Shown here piece by piece: positions 48,410 through 56,989 of a DNA stretch of 64,000 bases. A model generated the notes under the pieces. That model was not told the DNA's origin, searched no databases, and saw nothing but the letters and a program-made list of their open reading frames with translations. The DNA comes from Saccharothrix sp. ALI-22-I (GTDB lineage Bacteria > Actinomycetota > Actinomycetes > Mycobacteriales > Pseudonocardiaceae), in assembly GCF_001984175.1 (NCBI RefSeq), contig NZ_MTQP01000060.1, positions 205,056 through 269,055 on the forward strand. Reading direction: 5' to 3'. Numbering within the stretch: the stretch's first letter is position 1; each line of letters begins with the position of its first letter. Position numbers and translations under genes: made by a program.

Positions 48410-48494
48410 TGGCGAATCGGATGTCCGGACGACAAGAGGTGCCGCGACCGGGTGAGAAGAACATATGTATTCGGCGGATTCCGTGCGGCTGCTT
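48410..48494 (-). promoter_or_regulatory. Array promoter of the 47851-48396 gene
   Basis: AAGCAGCCGC box at 48494 and -10 TATGTT at 48465-48460, exactly 29 nt. The leader is unlike the common type. Confidence 0.6.
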
Positions 48495-48655
48495 AGCTCG
48501 GCCTGCCGGTAGAGGCGTGTTCCGGACTTCCGTGCCCGGCCCCGGAGTGGTGCTCGCCTGTGTTGTTCTGTGCACGTCATGTCTTGTCGACCTGCGTTCG
48601 GGGCGGCCTGGTGGCCGTGGACGGCAGGTGCGTCGTGGGTTCCGGGCGGCCCTGG

Positions 48656-48943
48656 TCAGATGTAGTCGACCTCGACGTGAGTCGAGACCGGGGTGCGGCA
48701 GGCGAGGCAGATGAACCCCAGGTGCTCGAAGTTGATGTCCTGCAGGCTCACCAGCATCGAGTCGGGACCTGTGGCCTCCATCGGGTTGAAGCGGATCGCG
48801 ATGTCGACTTCGTGCAGTTGGTTACGGGCGCCGCAGGCGGGGCAGACCAGGACGCCGTCGTGGATCCGGGTCGCGGGAGGTTCCACGTCGGCTTTCGTGG
48901 TCGCGAACTCGGCGCGCACGAGGTCGGTCAGGTTCTCGGGCAT
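48656..48943 (-). CDS. Small zinc-ribbon protein, 95 aa
   Basis: ATG at 48943 with GAGGAG seven bases upstream. Two Cys pairs, CPACG and CLACRTP, about 45 residues apart frame a beta domain (HEVDIAIRFNPMEATGPDSM): a classic two-knuckle zinc ribbon. Follows 49034-49351 after its terminator. Confidence 0.7.
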   Translation of the reverse strand: MPENLTDLVRAEFATTKADVEPPATRIHDGVLVCPACGARNQLHEVDIAIRFNPMEATGPDSMLVSLQDINFEHLGFICLACRTPVSTHVEVDYI

Positions 48944-48993
48944 GGACGGTCTCCTCGGATGGTGCTGCGCAAGGTGTTGGGGGTGGAGCGGAC

Positions 48994-49020
48994 GGGTCGG
49001 GTCGGTCGCCGACCCGACCC
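48994..49020 (-). terminator. Hairpin terminator after the 49034-49351 gene
   Basis: GGGTCGGGTCGG / CCGACCCGACCC perfect 12-bp stem, 3-nt loop. Confidence 0.7.
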
Positions 49021-49033
49021 CGGAGCACGTGGG

Positions 49034-49351
49034 CTACTCGAAGGACCAGCAGAAGAAGGACCAGCCGGTGCGGGGTCCGCCGTCCTGGTCTGCGACCGGC
49101 AATGCCGCGGCGATGCTGTCGAAGTGGTCGTTCCAGCGTTCGCCGGTGTGGAGGGGAGTGGTCTTGATGCGGCGGGCGAGCAGCCGCATGAACTCCGATT
49201 CGCCCGGCGGGTGTCGATCACCTGGAGCGTGTCTTGCGGGCAAGGTGCCGGTGTCGTCCCCGCCGTTGTCGTCCACTGCCTGCGTGCAGGCAGTGGACGC
49301 CTTCTGCATGTCCGGCTCGGCCTGATGCGCCGCGACCCGGACCACGCCCAT
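49034..49351 (-). CDS. Hypothetical protein, 105 aa, coupled to 49351-50157
   Basis: ATG at 49351 overlaps the TGA of the upstream gene (TGATG). Contains ARRIKTTPLHTGERWNDHFD and ends GGPRTGWSFFCWSFE. A near-perfect palindrome (TCCACTGCCTGC/GCAGGCAGTGGA, about 49276-49301) lies inside the coding region. Function unknown. Confidence 0.62.
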   Translation of the reverse strand: MGVVRVAAHQAEPDMQKASTACTQAVDDNGGDDTGTLPARHAPGDRHPPGESEFMRLLARRIKTTPLHTGERWNDHFDSIAAALPVADQDGGPRTGWSFFCWSFE

Positions 49352-50157
49352 CAGCGGCGAACGTCTTCGACTGTGACGTTGTCTGCGGGAGCCGTGGCGA
49401 TCTCGCCGCGCCATGCCACGCCCGTGGCGTACTTCAGGTCGCGGGCGTGCCCTCGCCAGCGGGGCAGCCACCGGTCCATCAGCGTGTCGCGGGCCGCGTG
49501 GTCGCGGCCCGCGACGCGGTCCGCCAGGTGCGAGGTGATGATCTGCTCGATGGAGAAGGGGGAGTGCTGGAACACCGACCAGTCCAGCACCAGCACGCCG
49601 GTGCGGTGACGGAAGCGGCCAGTGCTCCCCGGAACCGTGCCCACCAGAACGGCGGTCCCCTCCGGGAGGTCGTAGGGCAGGCCCCGGCGCAGGGCCGGCA
49701 GCGCCGCCCTGCTCTGGGCGATGTACCAGCGGATCAGGGTGGCGGCGTCCGCGCGGTCACGCCGCAGGTAGAGCCGGCCCGACGGGGGCTCGGTCGACTC
49801 GATCGCCGGGCCGCGCCCGTCGACCAGGTGCAGTTCGTACATCGAGCCGAGGAGGAAGAAGCGCTCGCCGTCGACGAGCGTCTTCACGGCGGGGGTCCGG
49901 GCTGCGCGCAGCCGACCGCCGACCGCCGCTGCGATCTTGTCGCGGTGGCCGCGCACGAACTTCGCGACGTCGAGGGCCGGGGTGTCGTAGGGGATCGTGA
50001 CGACCAGGCGGCCGTCGAACTCCACGTGGAACCCGATCCGTCGCCGATTCCGGTCGCGCACCACCGCGTAGACGATCCAGTCGGGAAGACCCAGAAGGTC
50101 GATCAGGGCGTAGTAATAGGCCACGGGGGCCAGTGGGTCGTGTTCGATTGCGGGCAT
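49351..50157 (-). CDS. YgjP/DUF45-like protein lacking the HExxH motif, 268 aa
   Basis: ATG at 50157 with GAGAGG six bases upstream. RNRRRIGFHVEFDGRLVVTI, ALDVAKFVRGHRDKIAAAVG, GERFFLLGSMYELHLVDGRG and LVLDWSVFQHSPFSIEQIIT follow the order of YgjP-type (WLM-like) metallopeptidases. Where the family has HE-x-x-H this protein has TSHLADRVAGRDH, so it may be an inactive homologue or use other ligands. Family call from motif order; moderate. Confidence 0.6.
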   Translation of the reverse strand: MPAIEHDPLAPVAYYYALIDLLGLPDWIVYAVVRDRNRRRIGFHVEFDGRLVVTIPYDTPALDVAKFVRGHRDKIAAAVGGRLRAARTPAVKTLVDGERFFLLGSMYELHLVDGRGPAIESTEPPSGRLYLRRDRADAATLIRWYIAQSRAALPALRRGLPYDLPEGTAVLVGTVPGSTGRFRHRTGVLVLDWSVFQHSPFSIEQIITSHLADRVAGRDHAARDTLMDRWLPRWRGHARDLKYATGVAWRGEIATAPADNVTVEDVRR

Positions 50158-50254
50158 GTCCGCCTCTCAGGTGTGCATGGGGTTTCGTGAACGGTCGGAT
50201 CTTTCTCGCGGCCGTGTTTCCCGTCGCGGAAGCGGAACGGGTATGTCGCGAGAA

Positions 50255-50344
50255 CAGAAGGGCAGGTGAATCCGGGGGCGGATTCCGCCTGAATTCGTGT
50301 GCCGTGGTGAACGTAACCCAAACCCTTGAATCGCGTTGTCGGGT
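50255..50344 (-). promoter_or_regulatory. Possible array-type promoter of the 49351-50157 gene
   Basis: -10 TACGTT at 50315-50310 with ACCCGACAAC at the box position, a partial match; long 5' leader with a GGCGGAATCCGCC hairpin. Confidence 0.4.
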
Positions 50345-50639
50345 ATTTCCGGCGGTTCGGCGTGGCTTCCGCGGTCGCGCGTGGCGGGATTCCGCAAGGG
50401 ACCGGGGCTGCTCGTGCCCGCCGCGGTGGTGTGAGGTCGTCGAGTCGGGCGCCTCGTTCGGGGCACGGGCGCGGGGCAGGAGGGCGCGGCGGCCGTGAGC
50501 CGGTCGTCCGGGGAGGGACGTCGACGGCGTCGGCGACGGCACGCTGGCCCTGCTGGTGCGCGGTCGGTGGTAGCCGGGGCGCGCACGAGCGGTCTGCCGT
50601 TCGGTTCGGGCGGGCCGCCGTCGAGGACGACCCGGTCGG
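50345..50639. other. Intergenic stretch without a supported gene
   Basis: About 290 bp; no frame with ribosome site and no strong hairpin seen. Confidence 0.45.
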
Positions 50640-51035
50640 TCAGCCGTCGCCGTGCGTGCGGATGTGGTCGAGGTACCGGCGTACCCGCGCTTCCCTGGTC
50701 GCGATGTCGGTGATCGGGTAGTCGAGGGCGGCCCGCGGGTGCTCCAGGCTGTCCACCGGCTCGGCGAGCTCCCCGTACCGCCACACGTCCTGGGATGCGA
50801 CCAGGAACGCCACGGCCCCCACATCCGTGATCCCGGTGTCGATGATCAGCCAGTGGCTGTTGTCGGCCTGTCCCGTGGGCGTGATCGCCGCCTCGTGGTC
50901 GATCGCCATGCCCAGGATCAAGCGCCGACGTGCTTGGTGCCCGTCCTCCATGAACCGGCCGAATTGCCGTGCCGCCTCGTGGTCGTATCCGGCGGGATGG
51001 ATGCCGGCGTCGTCGCCGTCGAAGGTGTCGACCAT
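50640..51035 (-). CDS. Hypothetical protein, 131 aa
   Basis: ATG at 51035; AGGA is almost directly adjacent, so the ribosome site is tight. Acidic; DHEAARQFGRFMEDGHQARR, NSHWLIIDTGITDVGAVAFL, then a C-terminal helix (TREARVRRYLDHIRTHGDG). Function unknown. Confidence 0.62.
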   Translation of the reverse strand: MVDTFDGDDAGIHPAGYDHEAARQFGRFMEDGHQARRRLILGMAIDHEAAITPTGQADNSHWLIIDTGITDVGAVAFLVASQDVWRYGELAEPVDSLEHPRAALDYPITDIATREARVRRYLDHIRTHGDG

Positions 51036-51258
51036 TCCTGGTGCCGCCTTTGTTTCACGGCGCGCTTCGACGCGCGCAATCGGAAAGGAGTCGTGTTCGG
51101 CCGCGCTGTGCGAAGTCGTGCGGCGGAACCGGGATTCGCGGGGGATTTCATCCCGCAGGGCGGACGTTATCGTGGAATCCGGTATGGCGTCGGGTGCCTA
51201 TTCGCCGGGGCGGCGGGAGGCGGATCGTTGCCGAGCCTGTTTCTGTCGCCGCACACGC
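51036..51258. other. Boundary stretch between the array and the envelope operon
   Basis: About 220 bp without a gene; contains a TAACGT -10-like site on the minus strand near 51165 but only a poor box. Confidence 0.4.
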
Positions 51259-51290
51259 CGAAGGTCCGCGCCGGCGAGCGCGGACCTTCG
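51259..51290 (-). terminator. Hairpin terminator after the 51330-52403 gene
   Basis: CGAAGGTCCGCG / CGCGGACCTTCG perfect 12-bp stem. Confidence 0.7.
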
Positions 51291-51329
51291 AGGTGTGCGG
51301 ATGTGGAGGTTGTGTGCCGGTGTGGGTGG

Positions 51330-52403
51330 TCAGCGCAGCAGTACCGGGGCGCCGGCCGGGACGGTGCGCAGCGCGTCGCGCAACGGCTCCGGGACGTCGA
51401 CGCAGCCCCCGGAGGTCCGCGGGCCCAGCGGGGAGGTGTCGGGCAGGCCCGGGACACCGATGCCGCCCACGGGACTGCTGCACAACCGGCCGGCGGGCAC
51501 GACCAGCGGCCACAGCAGGGTCAGCAGCCACGAGGTGTCCTCGCGTGCGGCGCCGATCGCGACGAACGTGCGGACCGCGCCACCCGCGGGCGGCGGCGTG
51601 GTGGTCGAGGACAGCCTCACGCGGCCGACGTCGGCCAGCACGGCGACGCTGCCGGCCGCCCGGTCGATCACGACACGACGGTCGACCTCGGCCAGTTCGA
51701 CGCCCTGGTCCAGGTGCACCCAGCCCGCCGCCGCCGCACCGTCGGCGTGGGGGCGTGCGGGCAGCAGTACCAGCGCCCAGCCCGGCCGGCGTTCGACCAC
51801 CGGCACCCACGTCGGGGCGAACACCTGGGTCGCGGGCAGCCGCGCGAACGCCGGCCCGCCCGGCTCGCGGTACACCACCGCCTCCCGGACCGGGTGCAGC
51901 ACCGTGGTGCCCGGATCGGCGGTCGGCGCCGGGTCGACCAGCGCCCCGGGCACCTCCAGGCCCACGATCGCCGGGGGCAGCGCGGCCTGCTGCTGAGTGT
52001 CGGGCACGACCGGCTGCACCCCCGCGGGCGACTGCGCGACCGGGGACGGCGTTCGGGCCCGCGTCGCCGGCGGCGTGCTCGTCGGACTCGACGGGCTCGC
52101 CGCGGCGGCCTCGCCCCGCGTCGGGGCCGGCGGCTCGGTCTCCCGACCGAGCACGAACCCCGTGAGCAGCACCAGCACCACGGCAGCGATCCGCAGCGCG
52201 AGCCCGTCGCGCCGCGCGAACCGGCGCGCCGTCCACATCAGATCGGCCAGCCACAACCGTCGGCCCCGCAACGGTTGCAGCGGGCGGGTGACCTCGGGTT
52301 CGGTCTCGGGAACGGCCACGGGGTCCGGGTCGAGGACGGTCACCGAGACCACCGCGACCTCACCGGACACCGCGTGCACTACCGGGTCGTCGCGGCCGGT
52401 CAC
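51330..52403 (-). CDS. Membrane-anchored L,D-transpeptidase-like protein, 357 aa
   Basis: GTG at 52403 overlaps the TGA of the lipoprotein gene (GTGA). Cytosolic ~75 residues, one membrane helix (RIAAVVLVLLTGFVLG, ~78-93), a Pro/Thr/Ser-rich stalk, and an extracellular domain. The end, GIGVPGLPDTSPLGPRTSGG, then CVDVPEPL and VPAGAPVLL, matches the SxGC catalytic region of YkuD L,D-transpeptidases (SHGC replaced by SGGC). The His of the usual HGT...SHGC pair is not evident, so activity is uncertain. Probably acts at the cell wall with its lipoprotein neighbour. Confidence 0.65.
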   Translation of the reverse strand: MTGRDDPVVHAVSGEVAVVSVTVLDPDPVAVPETEPEVTRPLQPLRGRRLWLADLMWTARRFARRDGLALRIAAVVLVLLTGFVLGRETEPPAPTRGEAAAASPSSPTSTPPATRARTPSPVAQSPAGVQPVVPDTQQQAALPPAIVGLEVPGALVDPAPTADPGTTVLHPVREAVVYREPGGPAFARLPATQVFAPTWVPVVERRPGWALVLLPARPHADGAAAAGWVHLDQGVELAEVDRRVVIDRAAGSVAVLADVGRVRLSSTTTPPPAGGAVRTFVAIGAAREDTSWLLTLLWPLVVPAGRLCSSPVGGIGVPGLPDTSPLGPRTSGGCVDVPEPLRDALRTVPAGAPVLLR

Positions 52404-54043
52404 GGCGTGCCCGAGGCGATCGCCGTGGACACCTGCGTGGCGATCGCGCACGGGTCGGCGGCGAACCGGTTCTGGGTGACGGTGACGCCGGCGATGCCGT
52501 TGGCGAGCGTGAAGATCGTCGCGCAGGACGGCACGTCGCTGCGGTCCTTGTAGGAGCGGATCAGGCCCTTCTTGCCGGCGAAGTCCGCGTCGCGCGCGTT
52601 GGTGCGGTTGACCGTGTCCAGCGAGACGGCGCCGGGCTGGGCCCAGAACACGGTGGTGAGGAAGACCTTGCCGAGCTGGCCCGTGCCGGTCTGGCCGTCG
52701 GTGGTGGCCTGGGCCTGTTCGTTGTTGGTGTAGCGGCAGGCCACGGCGAACTTGTCCTGCGGGCCGGGGGTGAGCAGACGCGGCGCGGTGTCCCCGGGGT
52801 GGCGGACCTCGGCGGGGAACGCCGCCCACTGGGTGTCGGTGTCCTGCGCGGTGTTGATGTCGCAGGGGTCGAACGGTGCGCTCACGCTCGCCGCGTCGGG
52901 CGGGGTGTCCAGATCGCCCAGCCGGACCGGGGCGTCCTTACGCTGCTCGGGCTTGTCGGTGCTCGGCGCGGCGACCTTGGCCAGGATCGTCTCCGCGGTG
53001 GCCTGCGCGGTGTCGCAGGCCGGGGTGTGGATGGTGACCAGCTGCACCAGACCGGGCGCGTCCTGCGAGGCGTTGTCGGCGACGATCGTGACACCCGGCT
53101 GCCACGGGAGCTGGACCGTGCAGTCGATGCCGCGCTCGGTGACGGCCGCCTTCTTCCCGGAGATCGTGGCCGTCGTGGTGCGCTGGCCCGGTGCGACCGT
53201 CGGGTCCTGGTCCACGCCGAAGACCACCTTCACGGCCTGGGCGCGGGTCTTCTCCTTGGTCACGCCGGCGGGCAGCCGCACTTCACAGGTGGACGGCGCG
53301 GTGGGGCGCAGCTGGGCGCCGGGCGCGGTCTCCACGACGGCGGCGACGGCCTTGCACGGATCCTGCCCCGCCAGCTCCAACCTGGGCGTGCTGCGGTCGC
53401 CGTCGCGGCGGGGCAGCTGCTTCCACTGCGCCGCGGTCGCGGTCACCCACTGCCGCGCCACGTCGCAGGCCGGCTTGGACGGCGCGGTGTCGCGGGAAGC
53501 TCCGGACTGCACGCGCAGCTCGACCGCGAACAGACCTCGTGCCTCGTCGGACATTCCGAGCTGTTGGTCGACGTCGGCGGCGACGGTGCAGTTGCGGTCG
53601 CCGTCCTCGGCGGGCTGCTCGACGAACACCGCCACACCGTCCAACGTCTCCTGCTTGGCCTCGTTGCGGCGCGCCTGGTCGAACTCCGCACCCGGCTCCA
53701 GGTAGAGGTTGTAGGAGGAGGCGAAGTCGCCGGTGTCGATGCGCAACGTGCAGTTGCCCAGCCCGTCCTTGTCCGGCAGCAGCTCGTCTCCGGCGTCTTT
53801 GTCACCGAAGACCGTCGCCACCGCCGGGCCGTCGTAGAGCAGGCCGCACGCATCGACGCTGCGGAACTGGGCGTAGGCCGCAGCGGTGGCGCGGTGCTCC
53901 TCGGGCACCGCCGGGTCCACCGCGTCCGCGGCGGCGGTCGAGGACGCGGTGGGGCCCGGCGAGAACGCGCCGCCACCGGTGCAGGAGGACAGCGCGAGCA
54001 ACGCGGCGCCGGTGATGAGCGCAGCCCTGAGTGGTGTGATCAT
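52400..54043 (-). CDS. DUF3558-like lipoprotein, 547 aa
   Basis: ATG at 54043 with AGGA upstream. N-terminal lipoprotein signal (RAALITGAALLALSSC) with lipobox LSSC; then a Ser/Thr/Ala linker. The body has three repeated units with a Cys pair each (DACGLLYDGPAVATVFG...CTLRID; DPCKAVAAVVETAPG; DPCDINTAQDTDT...ACRYTN), the arrangement of actinobacterial DUF3558-type lipoproteins. Expected on the outer face of the membrane. Operon with 51330-52403 and probably 54151-54396. Confidence 0.72.
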   Translation of the reverse strand: MITPLRAALITGAALLALSSCTGGGAFSPGPTASSTAAADAVDPAVPEEHRATAAAYAQFRSVDACGLLYDGPAVATVFGDKDAGDELLPDKDGLGNCTLRIDTGDFASSYNLYLEPGAEFDQARRNEAKQETLDGVAVFVEQPAEDGDRNCTVAADVDQQLGMSDEARGLFAVELRVQSGASRDTAPSKPACDVARQWVTATAAQWKQLPRRDGDRSTPRLELAGQDPCKAVAAVVETAPGAQLRPTAPSTCEVRLPAGVTKEKTRAQAVKVVFGVDQDPTVAPGQRTTTATISGKKAAVTERGIDCTVQLPWQPGVTIVADNASQDAPGLVQLVTIHTPACDTAQATAETILAKVAAPSTDKPEQRKDAPVRLGDLDTPPDAASVSAPFDPCDINTAQDTDTQWAAFPAEVRHPGDTAPRLLTPGPQDKFAVACRYTNNEQAQATTDGQTGTGQLGKVFLTTVFWAQPGAVSLDTVNRTNARDADFAGKKGLIRSYKDRSDVPSCATIFTLANGIAGVTVTQNRFAADPCAIATQVSTAIASGTP

Positions 54044-54150
54044 TTCCTAACCCCCGGTCGGAACCTGACATGACGCGAGCCGCCGTTGTTCGGACAGCGC
54101 GAGCCGGCGCGGCGGCGGTTCGATCGCGGCTCGCGGTGCAGAGGCGGGAC

Positions 54151-54396
54151 TCAGTTGGCGAGTGGCCCGATGGAGGAGCCGGTCGTGATCGACGGACCGC
54201 GGTCGGGGGATTCGGGTGTCGACCCGCTCCACAGGGACATGGCCAGCGCGAAGGCGAGCACCAGGGCCGCGACCACGAGCAGGATGCGGCGCATCAGCCG
54301 CGTGACCTCGGTGTCGCGCGCCGGTTCCATCACCGGCAGGCGCGGTGCGTTCTCGGGCAGGATGTCGTTCAGTCGTCGCTCGTCGAGCAACCTCAT
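54151..54396 (-). CDS. Small single-pass membrane protein, 81 aa
   Basis: ATG at 54396 with GGGGGA six bases upstream. Charged N-terminus (RLLDERRLNDILPENAPRLP), one membrane helix (ILLVVAALVLAFALAMSLW) and a short outside tail. Promoter-proximal gene of the envelope operon. Confidence 0.68.
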   Translation of the reverse strand: MRLLDERRLNDILPENAPRLPVMEPARDTEVTRLMRRILLVVAALVLAFALAMSLWSGSTPESPDRGPSITTGSSIGPLAN

Positions 54397-54699
54397 GCCA
54401 CGTCCCCCAACGCGGTCGACGGGTGCCGCGAAGGTGTTTCCGCCGCCGTCACCCGCATGTCGAGCCGGCATCCCCCGATGCCGCCTGGCGTTCCCCGCGA
54501 GCTGCTGGCGCGGTTCCCGGGACAGCCGCCAAACCGGACACTCAGCGTGTCTGACTCGGTCCAGTACTCCCTGTACTGAACGTGACTGGACTTTGCCTCA
54601 TTCATCCGATCAAGTCAACGACCTGCGGAAACAACTACCGACGTCACGGCTCTTCGATACGCTCAGTTACATTTGTTGGTCCAGGTGATTGTGACAGCC
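54397..54699. other. Intergenic stretch, AT-richer, no gene
   Basis: About 300 bp with CTGTACTGAACGTGACTGG near 54570; likely promoter region for the envelope operon on the minus strand. No supported frame. Confidence 0.4.
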
Positions 54700-54933
54700 A
54701 GCAATCAACGGTGAGTTCGGGCGGGTCCAAGCGGTTCTGGCGGCCATCGGCGTCCAAGTCGGTCCCGAGGACGCAAGCCGGTCGGGCACGGCGGTGAGCC
54801 GCGGCCCGCGAACTGGTAGTCGCGCTTCCGGAGCAGTACGTCGACGCGTCCGCCGCGTTCCCGGACGCGGCACCCGTCCTCGAGTTGACCTGCCCCTCGG
54901 GGGCGCTGTCGTGCTCACGCACAACACGTAGCA
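54700..54933 (+). pseudogene. Decayed plus-strand gene remnant
   Basis: Gene-like pieces in successive frames: EFGRVQAVLAAIGVQVGPED, then ARELVVALPEQYVDASAAFP and DAAPVLELTCPSGA, then VVLTHNT and a stop. Third-position GC is high in each, so this was one coding region now carrying indels. Confidence 0.45.
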
Positions 54934-55082
54934 GCGCCGCATCCCCGCTCGGTGCGCCGTGCTCGTGCGGCTTGATCGGGGCGGCGGCTTCGGGGTGTGG
55001 GCGTCGAGCGCCATTCCGGGCTGTGAGGCGTAGCGGACGATCTGACGGCCTCGACCCGGAACTTTTGCCGTCTACCACGGAT

Positions 55083-55238
55083 GTGCCGCAACTGGAGATG
55101 TTGCGTGCGATCTACCACGAGTTGAGGCATGGGCACGACCAGCTGGCCAGGAACGGCGGCGCTCTCGAGTACACGACGGTGATGGCCGACCTGGCAGCCC
55201 AGCCGGAGAAGGTCGCGTGGCACCTGGGCGACAGGTGA
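55083..55238 (+). pseudogene. C-terminal fragment of a plus-strand gene
   Basis: GTG at 55083 has no ribosome site. PQLEMLRAIYHELRHGHDQL and GGALEYTTVMADLAAQPEKV have gene-like codons and a stop at 55238. Helical; probably the tail of a disrupted gene. Confidence 0.4.
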
Positions 55239-55240
55239 GC

Positions 55241-55637
55241 GAGTGCGCCAGCGGCGGCCGGTCACGGGATACCCCGCCGGCACCTGCGGGTTCTGCTCTG
55301 CGAGCAGGCATCGGACGCCGGCGGGTGCCGAGCCGTGCGCGGAGCGCCGCAGCCAGTCCTCGCTCAGCTTCCCCAGCACCACGCACGGCAGGCGGGTCCA
55401 TCCGGCCAGTGCGGCGGCGGCGAGGTGGCGGTGTCCGTCTACGAGTTCGACCGCGCCGCCTCGGCCGCGGACGCGGTGCAGCAGCAGGGGGCGGCGCATC
55501 CCGCCGTCGTTGATCTCGTCGACGAGCCCGCCCAGGTCTCCCAGATCCCGGCCGGCGTTGCGGGGGTGGATCCAGATGGTGTCCCTGAGCGACAGCGTGA
55601 CGTGGGCGCCCGGCGGCACGAGTCGCACGCGATGCAC
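55241..55637 (-). pseudogene. ParB/sulfiredoxin-like domain, probably truncated
   Basis: GTG at 55637 without a good ribosome site. RDTIWIHPRNAGRDLGDLGG, LVDEINDGGMRRPLLLH, VELVDGHRHLAAAALAGWTR and LPCVVLG are the core of a ParB-like nuclease/CTPase domain. Past this core the frame stays open but overlaps the plus-strand coding fragment, where codon quality drops, so the C-terminus is likely lost. Confidence 0.55.
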
Positions 55638-55916
55638 CCCCGCGACCTGCCGTCCGTAGGTCCACACCGGACCGAAGCGCAGGCGCAGTCCTCTTGGAAC
55701 TGAATACCTACCTGCGCAACCACGGCGCACGAGTTCCGAGCTCCCGGAGTACAGGCACCCGATACGACCGTTTCCCGCACTTCTGCGGACAGGCGTATGG
55801 AACGCCCGATGTACTCGCACCGGCCCCGGTCCGGCGCCGGCGCATCGACCAGGTCGCTGCGGCAGGACGCGCGAGCCTCGGGTCGGCCAGTCGAAGCCAC
55901 CCGAGGCAATACCCCG

Positions 55917-56120
55917 TCATTCCTCTCCGTTCTTTCTGTCCTTCCTGTGCCAGTAGAGCGCACCTACCACGAGAATCACGACAGCCGCGGCCGCGGAGAC
56001 CACGATCGACGGAATGACCTGTTCAGGCGACGTCGGCACGGTGGTGATCATATTGAAGCCGAAGATCACAGCGAATGCGATCAGTGCGTTCTTCAGCGAC
56101 TTGCAAAGGTTATCTTTCAT
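55917..56120 (-). CDS. Small membrane protein, 67 aa
   Basis: ATG at 56120. Two membrane helices (LIAFAVIFGFNMITTV and IPSIVVSAAAAVVILVVGAL) and a basic tail (YWHRKDRKNGEE). Lower GC than its surroundings. Function unknown. Confidence 0.65.
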   Translation of the reverse strand: MKDNLCKSLKNALIAFAVIFGFNMITTVPTSPEQVIPSIVVSAAAAVVILVVGALYWHRKDRKNGEE

Positions 56121-56193
56121 CGGGTGAACCGGTTCTTCCGGTCAAATGAGCGGTTTTCACCCTCCGGTGTCCGACGACAGCTGTGTCGAATCG

Positions 56194-56499
56194 TCATGCA
56201 CGAGCCGCGCCGCGCGTGCGGAGTACGACCAATGGAGTCGAGTTCGGCTCCAGTTCGGCAGGCAGCTCGCCATCCAAGTCGTGTGCGTAGCCGGGCGGCG
56301 TCTCGTCCTGCGCCAGCGACAACAACTGGACGGCCAAGCCGCGCAGACCGGCCGGATCACCCTCTATGGTCACGTGCCCGTCGCTGACCCGCACGGCCAG
56401 GAAGTAGGTATCCGGCCAGAGGCGCGCAAGCCCACGCTCTGCAGCGTATCTCGGCACGTCCAGGGTGACCTGGACCGTCGCAACGTCGTTTTCGTCCAC
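56194..56499 (-). CDS. Imm32-like protein, 101 aa
   Basis: GTG at 56499. TYFLAVRVSDGHVTIEGDPA, GLRGLAVQLLSLAQDETPPG and YAHDLDGELPAELEPNSTPL fit the pattern of Imm32-type immunity proteins (short strand, 'GL-x2-LA-x2-LL-x-LA', 'GYH-x-HLD'). No toxin gene is next to it. The resemblance is from memory and moderate. Confidence 0.5.
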   Translation of the reverse strand: MDENDVATVQVTLDVPRYAAERGLARLWPDTYFLAVRVSDGHVTIEGDPAGLRGLAVQLLSLAQDETPPGYAHDLDGELPAELEPNSTPLVVLRTRGAARA

Positions 56500-56703
56500 G
56501 TCACCACTCTGCCCTACCGGCGACGACGGATTGAGCTTTCATCCGGCGGTGAGGTCCAGGTTCAGTAGCACGTGAATGGCCCTTGGCCAGGCGTCCGGTG
56601 CGTCGGGCAGCAGTCGAGCTTGCGCAGGATGCGCCAAGTCTTGAGTTGGGCGGTGGCGCGTTCGCCGGGGCCGCGCACCGGGCGTGGGCCCGGTTGGCGC
56701 CCC
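56500..56703 (-). pseudogene. Transposase C-terminal remnant (IS5-like)
   Basis: Minus strand reads ERATAQLKTWRILRKLDCCP before a frame break, the well-known end of IS5-type transposases (GERA-NAQLKTWRIL). No terminal repeats or N-terminal part are present. Confidence 0.55.
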
Positions 56704-56704
56704 G

Positions 56705-56830
56705 ATGCCCGCCGACCTGGCGGTCGGGCTCACAACCACCCGGCACGGCGTCGGATACCGGCTGTTCGAGGACGTCGCCAACGCGCTGGTCGACCTGGCG
56801 CGTCACTCGATCGGGTGGGTGCCGGTATGA
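56705..56830 (+). pseudogene. Short plus-strand remnant, 41 codons
   Basis: ATG at 56705: MPADLAVGLTTTRHGVGYRL, FEDVANALVDLARHSIG, WVPV and stop. Gene-like codons, no ribosome site. Origin unknown. Confidence 0.3.
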
Positions 56831-56989
56831 GCGATAGGGTCAAGCTGCGGTGGCAGGCGGCGCGTGTCACGCTGAAAGCGTCTGGCCATCACTGCGGAGC
56901 CCCGGCTTCGCTCCGCTGGTAGGCGGATACTCAATCCTGATCGCTGAACGCTCTATGGAACCCCCGGAACAACAATAGGCGAGGAAATC

